Shown here: positions 58,708-64,000 of the stretch, piece after piece | How positions within the stretch are numbered: the stretch's first letter is position 1 | Layout: the number at the start of each line of letters is the position of its first letter | Assembly (NCBI RefSeq): GCF_000518265.1 | Contig: NZ_JADG01000019.1 | Location: forward strand, 62,001-126,000 | Direction of reading: 5' to 3' | Length of the DNA stretch: 64,000 nt | DNA from: Actinomadura oligospora ATCC 43269 | Lineage (GTDB): Bacteria; Actinomycetota; Actinomycetes; Streptosporangiales; Streptosporangiaceae | Translations under genes and position numbers: made by a program | The notes under the pieces: model-generated | The model's input: only the letters and a program-made list of their open reading frames with translations | What the model was told of the DNA's origin: nothing | Databases searched by the model: none

Positions 58708-59514
58708 TCAGAGCAGGTCGAGGTCGGCGAGGTCCGAGCGCGGGGAGTCGATGTCGCAGGAGCCGAACGCGGTGAACATCCGGCGCGCCGTTTCGCGCTG
58801 GTCATCGGTCAGGCCACGCACCCGGGAGGCGATGGCGACCGGATCGGTCGCCAGGAGGTCCTCGATGCTCCCGCCGTGCGCCGTGGCCAGCAGGATGTTC
58901 AGGAACCCGTGGTGGACGAACCCCGTCTCCGGGTCCGCGTGGCGCACGGCATGGTGCAGGCCCGCCGTGCACTTGAACGGCAACCGCCGCTCGACGCACG
59001 CCCCCACGAAGACCGCGACCTCATCGGGCGACGGAAACGCGTCGGCCGTCACCCCGCCTGTCCGGAGCTTGGCCCCGACCTGCGCCCCGGCCTCGCGCGC
59101 GGCGGCGATCCCGTCCAGCACCACGTGCCACGAGGCCGCCCGCCGCACCTCAAGGAACGCCGGAGCCTCCGTGGCCAGCGCCGCGATCGTGACCGTCGCG
59201 GCCCGCGCCTGGTCGGCGTCCTCGGGCAACGCGACCTCGATCCCCCGCAGCCGGAGCCGGGGCTCGGACACCACGTCCTCCAACGCCTTCGGCAGGTCGT
59301 CCACCCCGGTGTCCGCGATCACCCCGACATCCAGGAGATCGTCCGCCGCCAGCAGCGTCCGCAACTCGGCGACCCGCGACGCCGGACACAGGAACCGCCC
59401 GATCACCACGTCCCCGGCCGCGTCCCGATACGCGGGCAGAGCCTTCTCCAACGACTCCCGCGCCGGCGGGAACAGCGCCGCGTCATCCACGATCCCAGCG
59501 AACAGTCGCCCCAT
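58708..59514 (-). CDS. Uncharacterised conserved protein of the homogentisate cluster
   Basis: A 268-residue protein with no clear named family. Its spacing of strands and helices (GVIADTGVDDLP, GAQVGAKLRTGG, LPFKCTAGLHHAVRH) suggests a TIM-barrel-like fold. The conserved-looking KLRTGG, KCTAGLHH and GFVHHGFLN segments are rich in potential catalytic Lys, Cys and His. It lies upstream of fahA on the same strand and opposite homogentisate dioxygenase, so it is probably part of that pathway. No maleylacetoacetate isomerase gene is visible, making it a candidate for that step, which is inference only. Confidence 0.75.
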   Translation of the reverse strand: MGRLFAGIVDDAALFPPARESLEKALPAYRDAAGDVVIGRFLCPASRVAELRTLLAADDLLDVGVIADTGVDDLPKALEDVVSEPRLRLRGIEVALPEDADQARAATVTIAALATEAPAFLEVRRAASWHVVLDGIAAAREAGAQVGAKLRTGGVTADAFPSPDEVAVFVGACVERRLPFKCTAGLHHAVRHADPETGFVHHGFLNILLATAHGGSIEDLLATDPVAIASRVRGLTDDQRETARRMFTAFGSCDIDSPRSDLADLDLL

Positions 59515-59577
59515 ACCTGGAGAAGTACCCCCGCACCCCCACCCCCACCCGACCATTTCCGGCCCCCCCAAACCACG

Positions 59578-59735
59578 CCCGTGCCCGCGCGCCGACGCGC
59601 CTGCGCCCTGCGGGCCGACCCGCCGCCTGCGCCCCGCCTCACTCGCCCCCGCGGGCCGCCCCATCCGTGCTTGCGGGCCGACCCGCCCGTGCCCGCGCGC
59701 CGACGCGCCTGGGCCCTGCGGGCCGACCCGCCGCC
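59578..59735. repeat. 50-bp direct repeat pair in a GC-rich spacer
   Basis: The 50-bp segments 59578-59627 and 59686-59735 are identical except for one base. A partial third copy (about 17 bp, TGCGGGCCGACCCGCCC) abuts the second at 59672-59688. The copies are 108 bp apart in extremely GC-rich noncoding DNA upstream of the uncharacterised gene. It may be a local duplication. Confidence 0.85.
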
Positions 59736-60187
59736 CTACCCGCCCCCGCGGGCTGTTCCATCCGCGCCTGAGTTCGCTATGACGGAGATTCCCTCTTGGT
59801 CGTTCCTGCGGCGGGACTCGCGATCCGTCGTGTCATGGCGGAGTCCGTGCCTTGCTGTTCGCCTTCGGTGGAGGGGTTGGCGTGGTGTTCGCGTCCTTTG
59901 GTGTTCCCGGAGCGCGCTGAGGTCGAAGGGCCCGCATCCGCCGAACGCGCGAGGGGCGCTGGTGAGCCCGCATCGACGATCGTTCTGTGATTTCCGTGGC
60001 TGAGGCATGGCCTTCGCCAGGGGGAATTGGACGCGGTATCGGGGCGCGGAGTCAGCGGAGGGGCGTCAGGAGAGCGTCGGCGGCGGGCCGGGACGGGGGC
60101 GGCACGCGCGTGTGCGGGTGTGCTGCGTCCGAAACGTGTCGCGACGTACGGTGTTGGTGACGATGACGTCCCCTATTGGAGGCAGCG
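59736..60187. other. Region upstream of homogentisate dioxygenase
   Basis: About 450 bp with lower GC and no convincing gene; short frames here have no motifs or ribosome binding sites. GGAGG at 60179-60183 is the ribosome binding site of the dioxygenase gene. The divergent promoters of the homogentisate genes must lie in this interval, but no operator palindrome was recognised. Confidence 0.4.
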
Positions 60188-61378
60188 ATGCCGTACTACC
60201 GGGTCGTGGGTGAGGTTCCGCGCAAGCGTCACGTGCAGTTCCGCCGTCCGGACGGTGGTCTTTACGCCGAGGAGCTGATGGGCGAGGAGGGATTCTCCTC
60301 CGACTCGAGCCTGCTCTACCACCGGCACGCCCCGACGGCGATCATCAAGAGCGAGGGCCTGGACGACGTGGCCGTGGCGGAGGGGCTGGCCCCGAACCAT
60401 CCGCTGCAGCCGCGCGGCTACCGCACCCAGGATCTCCCGGTCGGCGGGGACCTGGTGCTCGGACGCCAGGTCCTGTTCGGCAACCAGGACGTGCGGATGT
60501 CGTTCGTGGCCTCGTCCGGCGGGCCCAGCGAGCTGTACCGCAACTCGGTGGGAGCCGAGGTCGTCTACGTCCAGACGGGGCGGGCGACGTTCGAGTCGAC
60601 CTATGGCGCGCTGGAGGTCGGCGAGGGCGACTATGTGGTGATTCCGACCGGGACGATCCACCGCTGGGTCCCGAAGGAGGGCGAGACGGTCCGCGCGCTC
60701 GTCATCGAGGCGAGCGGCCATGTGCGTCCGCCCAGGCGGTACCTGTCGCAGTTCGGGCAGTTCCTTGAGCATGCGCCCTACAGCGAGCGGGATCTGCGCG
60801 CGCCCGCCGAGCCCTTGCAGATGGAGGGCGGCGAGGTGCCGGTCATCGTGCGCACGCGTGGAGGGCTGTCCAGGCTGACGTACCTGAACCACCCGTTCGA
60901 CGTGGTCGGGTGGGACGGCTGCCTGTACCCGTACGTGTTCAACATCCACGACTTCGAGCCCATTGTGAAGCGGACGCACGCGCCGCCGCCCGTCCACCAG
61001 ACGTTCGAGGGGCCGAACTTCGTGATCTGCTCCTTCTGCCCGCGTCCGCTGGACTTCCACGAGGAGGCCGTGCCGATCCCGTACAACCACCACAACGTGG
61101 ACTCCGACGAGATGATGTTCTACGTCGGCGGCGACTACTCGGCGCGGAAGGGCTCGGGCATCGGGGTCGGATCGATCTCGCTGCATCCGGCCGGGTTCAC
61201 GCACGGGCCGCAGCCGGGCGCGGTGGAGGCCGTCATCGACGCGGTGAAGCAGGGGCACGACCGGTCCTCCGAGTTGGCCGTCATGATCGACACGTTCCGT
61301 CCGCTGGACCTGGGCCCCGCCGCCCGCCGCTGCGAAGACCCCGAATACGCCTGGACCTGGGCGCGCACCGCCACCTGA
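60188..61378 (+). CDS. hmgA: Homogentisate 1,2-dioxygenase
   Basis: A 396-residue Fe(II) dioxygenase that opens homogentisate to maleylacetoacetate. Iron ligands are in HHNVDSDEMMFY (His, Glu near 300-306) and FTHGPQPG (His near 337). Other family marks are FHRHAP-like YHRHAPTAI at the N-terminus and YPYVFNIHDFEP. It is somewhat shorter than the roughly 440-residue proteobacterial and human enzymes, as usual in actinomycetes. Divergent from the uncharacterised gene and fahA, it completes a tyrosine-degradation cluster. Confidence 0.95.
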   Translation: MPYYRVVGEVPRKRHVQFRRPDGGLYAEELMGEEGFSSDSSLLYHRHAPTAIIKSEGLDDVAVAEGLAPNHPLQPRGYRTQDLPVGGDLVLGRQVLFGNQDVRMSFVASSGGPSELYRNSVGAEVVYVQTGRATFESTYGALEVGEGDYVVIPTGTIHRWVPKEGETVRALVIEASGHVRPPRRYLSQFGQFLEHAPYSERDLRAPAEPLQMEGGEVPVIVRTRGGLSRLTYLNHPFDVVGWDGCLYPYVFNIHDFEPIVKRTHAPPPVHQTFEGPNFVICSFCPRPLDFHEEAVPIPYNHHNVDSDEMMFYVGGDYSARKGSGIGVGSISLHPAGFTHGPQPGAVEAVIDAVKQGHDRSSELAVMIDTFRPLDLGPAARRCEDPEYAWTWARTAT

Positions 61379-61492
61379 CGCGCCGAACCCGCGATCGCGC
61401 CGGCTCTGGCGACGAGGGTGCGGCGGGGCGGTGACGGGGGAATGGCGCGGGATGGTGATTTTCTTCGGCGGCGTCGGGGTAATCGGTAGTTT

Positions 61493-62272
61493 GTGCCATT
61501 TCCTCGTTCGGTGCTGGAGCGGGCTGCCTCGCAGGGGCTCGGCGTGCCGGTCCGGGTGTTCGACGCCCGGACCGGCCGTCGGCGTGCGGTCGGCTGGCTG
61601 GTCTTGCTCGGTCTCGCCGTCCTCGTGCTCGCGCCCGCGTCCGTCCTGTACCTGCGCGCGGGACGGTTCTGGATCGGGATCCTGGCCGCGTCCGTCGGCG
61701 CCGCGTATCTGGTCCTCGCGGTACGGATCCTCCTGCGCGCGGGGCTGCGGGAGGACAGACCCGTCGTCTACCTGTTCGGAGGCGGCCTGGTCTACGCCGG
61801 GACGGGACGGGCGGTGGCCTACCGCTGGGACGACCTGTCCGCCGTGACCGTCGCGGGTGTTCGCGGCGGGTCGCGCGGGCGGACGCGTTGGCGCTTCACC
61901 GTGACCGCCGAGGGCGGACGCGACCTGCCGCTCGACGACGGGCTGCCGGACGTGCGGCGACTCGGCGACGTCGTCGTCGCGGAGGTCACGGCGCGGGCCG
62001 TCCCGCGGCTCACGGCGGTCGTGCGGAGCGGCGGGACGGCCCGGCTCGGGGCGTTCGAGGTCGGCCCGGACGGCATCGGCAAGGACGGTCAGCTGGTGCC
62101 GTGGCCCGCCGTCCGTGACGTGAGCATGGCGAACGGGCTGGTCAGGGTGGGTTCGGCCGACGGCGTCCGGGAGCTGACCGCGCTCGCGGCGCACACGCCC
62201 AACGCGGTCGCGCTCGTGGAGCTCTGCGCGCGCCTCGCCACGGCGCGGGCGCGTGACCGTCCCGTCCGGTAG
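61493..62272 (+). CDS. Membrane protein with duplicated PH-like region
   Basis: A 259-residue protein. After a 30-residue lead, two adjacent membrane helices (about 33-55 and 60-80) precede a soluble, beta-rich region. Two similar parts (VYLFGGGLVYAGTGRAVAYRWDDLSAVTV and LGAFEVGPDGIGKDGQLVPW) recall PH-like bacterial domains such as DUF6585. No function is known. GTG at 61493 is used; GTG at 61511 is an alternative, and a TAGTTT box just before 61493 hints at a leaderless start. Confidence 0.72.
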   Translation: MPFPRSVLERAASQGLGVPVRVFDARTGRRRAVGWLVLLGLAVLVLAPASVLYLRAGRFWIGILAASVGAAYLVLAVRILLRAGLREDRPVVYLFGGGLVYAGTGRAVAYRWDDLSAVTVAGVRGGSRGRTRWRFTVTAEGGRDLPLDDGLPDVRRLGDVVVAEVTARAVPRLTAVVRSGGTARLGAFEVGPDGIGKDGQLVPWPAVRDVSMANGLVRVGSADGVRELTALAAHTPNAVALVELCARLATARARDRPVR

Positions 62273-62347
62273 TGGACCCCGGGTGATCGCCGGCGGACGG
62301 CGCGCGTGCGACGATGCCCTGACCTGATGATCGTCTGGAGGGGCGGC

Positions 62348-62737
62348 ATGGCGGAGAAGGCGCTCAACGACAAGGCCCGTGCGTTGTTCGACGGGAAGAA
62401 CTTCGTGACGGTGGCGACGATCAACGCGGACGGCGCGCCGCAGGCGAGCCCGGTCTGGGCGAAGGTGGACGGCGACGCGGTCGTGTTCTCCACGACCAGG
62501 GGACGGCGCAAGCACACCAACCTCGTCCGCGACCCGCGGATCAACCTGACGACCTACGACCTGGCCAACCCCTACGACTACGCCGAGATCCGCGGCACGG
62601 TCACCATCGAGGACGACCCGGACGCCGAGCTCATCGAGGAGCTGTCCCAGAAGTACACCGGGGGCCCGTGGAAGCCGCAGGGACCGGAGGAGCGCGTGAT
62701 CGTCCGCGTGACCCCGTCCTACGTCTTCAGCCGCTGA
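62348..62737 (+). CDS. PPOX-class F420-dependent oxidoreductase
   Basis: A 129-residue split-barrel protein. FVTVATINADGAPQASPVWAKV is the core flavin/F420-binding stretch and FSTTRGRRKHTNLVRDPR contacts cofactor phosphate, as in the TIGR03618 group (Rv1155-like). ATG at 62348 is preceded by GGAGGGG. Substrate unknown. It stands between a membrane protein gene and cysS, all on the same strand but with separate promoters likely. Confidence 0.9.
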   Translation: MAEKALNDKARALFDGKNFVTVATINADGAPQASPVWAKVDGDAVVFSTTRGRRKHTNLVRDPRINLTTYDLANPYDYAEIRGTVTIEDDPDAELIEELSQKYTGGPWKPQGPEERVIVRVTPSYVFSR

Positions 62738-62868
62738 CCGACCCGCCGCGTCGCCGCGTGGCCGCCCCTCCCGGCCTTGTCCGGCCGGGCGTGGGGCGGG
62801 CGGGGAGGCAGGGAAGAAAGGTCGGCTTGGGACGGCACGCCTCCCGCACGATCCAATAACCTTGGGGC

Positions 62869-64000
62869 GTGAGCCTGCGCCTTTACGACACCAGCACCCG
62901 TACCGTCCGCGCGTTCGAGCCGCTCCGAGAGGGCCGCGTCGGGATGTACGTCTGTGGTGCGACGCCGCAGGCCTCCCCGCACATCGGGCACCTGCGCTCG
63001 GGCGTCATCTACGACGTGCTGCTGCGCTGGCTGCGGGCGTCGGGGTACGAGGTGACCTTCGTCCGGAACGTCACCGACATCGACGACAAGATCATCAAGG
63101 TGGCCGCCGACACCGGCGAGCCGTGGTTCGCGGTCGCCGAGGGCAACCAGCGGATCTTCGGCCGGGGGTACGAGCGGCTCGGCTGCCTGCCGCCGACGAT
63201 CGAGCCGCGCGCGACCGGGCACGTCCCGGAGATGATCAAGCTGATGCGGCGGCTGATCGACAACGGGCACGCCTACGCGTCCGAGGGTGACGTCTACTTC
63301 GACGTGAACTCCTGGGCCGGGCGGTACGGCGAGCTGTCCAACCAGCGCCTCGAGAACATGCGGTCGGCCGGGGACACCCCGAACGAGGACGCCAAGCGCG
63401 ACGCGCGCGACTTCGCGCTCTGGAAGGGCGCCAAGCCGGGCGAGCCCGCGTGGGAGACGCCGTGGGGCGAGGGCCGTCCCGGCTGGCACCTGGAGTGCTC
63501 GGCGATGGCGACGATGTACCTCGGCCCGGAGTTCGACATCCACGGCGGCGGCGTCGACCTGATCTTCCCGCACCACGAGAACGAGATCGCCCAGTCCAGG
63601 GCCGCGGGCGATGATTTCGCCCGCTACTGGATGCACAACGGGCTGCTCACCGTGGACGGCGAGAAGATGAGCAAGTCCATCGGCAACGTCGTGCTGCTGA
63701 CCGACCTGCTCGGCCGGGCGCGTCCCGCCGAGGTGCGGTACTACCTCGCGTCCGCGCACTACCGCTCGCTGATGGACTACACCGACGCCGCGCTCGCCGA
63801 GGCGGTCGCCGCCTACCAGCGCGTCGAGGGGTTCGTGAAGCGCGCCGCCGAGGTCGTCGGGGCGGGCGAGCCGGACGGGCTGCCGGGCGCGTTCGTCCAG
63901 GCCATGGACGACGACCTGGGCGTCCCGCAGGCGCTCGCGGCCGTGCACGAGACCGTCCGGGAGGGCAACAACGCCCTCGCCGCCGAGGACAAGGACGCCG
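62869..64000 (+). CDS. cysS: Cysteinyl-tRNA synthetase (3' end outside window)
   Basis: The first 377 residues of a class I synthetase. [16 protein letters not shown] holds the zinc Cys and the HIGH motif; WHLECSAMA and HHENEIAQ give the other zinc ligands, and KMSKSIGN is the KMSKS loop. GTG at 62869 has TAACCT (62857-62862) 6 nt upstream and no ribosome binding site, so the mRNA is probably leaderless. It is cysS rather than mshC, since the tRNA-binding region after KMSKS continues and the carD-ispF-cysS order is conserved. The gene runs beyond 64000. Confidence 0.93.
   Translation, partial: MSLRLYDTSTRTVRAFEPLREGRVGMYVCGATPQASPHIGHLRSGVIYDVLLRWLRASGYEVTFVRNVTDIDDKIIKVAADTGEPWFAVAEGNQRIFGRGYERLGCLPPTIEPRATGHVPEMIKLMRRLIDNGHAYASEGDVYFDVNSWAGRYGELSNQRLENMRSAGDTPNEDAKRDARDFALWKGAKPGEPAWETPWGEGRPGWHLECSAMATMYLGPEFDIHGGGVDLIFPHHENEIAQSRAAGDDFARYWMHNGLLTVDGEKMSKSIGNVVLLTDLLGRARPAEVRYYLASAHYRSLMDYTDAALAEAVAAYQRVEGFVKRAAEVVGAGEPDGLPGAFVQAMDDDLGVPQALAAVHETVREGNNALAAEDKDA

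Noticed and set aside
59736-60010. Short frames on both strands upstream of hmgA as genes
   Set aside because: No ribosome binding site, promoter box or motif, and composition unlike neighbouring genes.
62869-64000. mshC (cysteine:GlcN-Ins ligase) instead of cysS
   Set aside because: The operon position after carD-ispF and the sequence extending past KMSKS favour cysS; the 3' end that would settle this lies outside the window.

Overview
The window is about 72-74% GC. It uses many GTG and TTG starts and carries actinobacterial markers: mycothiol synthesis (mshA), the MurT/GatD cell-wall amidation pair, CarD, F420-type PPOX flavoproteins, and a SenX3/RegX3-type phosphate system. Gene order (mshA - YbjN - gpm - phoU/senX3-regX3 - carD - ispF - cysS, and a regulator - HbhA-like - DUF2516 locus) is that of filamentous actinomycetes. 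Overall composition fits Streptosporangiales, for example an Actinomadura relative; this placement is inference. I saw no tRNA, rRNA, CRISPR array or intact insertion sequence. It looks like a chromosomal arm or core segment rather than a plasmid or prophage.

Region by region. 1-2.0 kb: two tandem zinc-ribbon membrane proteins. 2.4-6 kb: murT-gatD, a multi-hairpin element and a secreted metallophosphatase. 6-9 kb: a cluster of small redox and metal genes (DsrE-like, small membrane peptide, nitrobindin, a 12-codon ORF with a perfect Shine-Dalgarno, Fur, YgfZ). 9-19 kb: dtd, a beta-keto-acid cleavage enzyme, an asparaginase, a GntR/MFS pair, DUF2207 protein, zinc peptidase, and a divergent SDR/TetR pair. 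19-23.4 kb: XRE regulator plus HbhA-like coiled-coil protein, DUF2516, MpaB-like oxygenase and BlaI/M56 pair. 23.4-25.9 kb: two broken genes meeting at a deletion junction. 25.9-31 kb: PLP decarboxylase, PPOX/MFS, xenobiotic acetyltransferase, TetR and MarR. 31-32.3 kb: a complete trp-type attenuator driving trpS. 32.3-46 kb: an accessory stretch of regulator/transporter pairs, a two-component system, a macro-domain protein, a stress protein and an acyl-CoA synthetase operon. 46.8-57 kb: conserved core (mshA to ispF). 57-61.4 kb: homogentisate catabolism flanked by extragenic repeats. 61.5-64 kb: membrane protein, PPOX, and cysS, which runs off the window.

How it works together. Many single regulators sit back to back with their probable targets and have readable palindromic operators in between (TetR/SDR, TetR/acetyltransferase, TetR/rhodanese, BlaI/M56, GntR/MFS, MarR autoregulation). 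A recurring start architecture (TANNNT box followed 6-8 nt later by ATG/GTG and no Shine-Dalgarno) points to many leaderless mRNAs, including the trp leader peptide. The strongest regulatory find is the trpS leader: a Trp-Trp peptide, mutually exclusive antiterminator and terminator, and a further hairpin that can mask the trpS ribosome binding site. Less understood are the nested hairpins after gatD, the mini-hairpin array next to an inverted DnaA-box pair after ispF, the short ORF divergent from fur, and an uncharacterised protein embedded in the homogentisate cluster.
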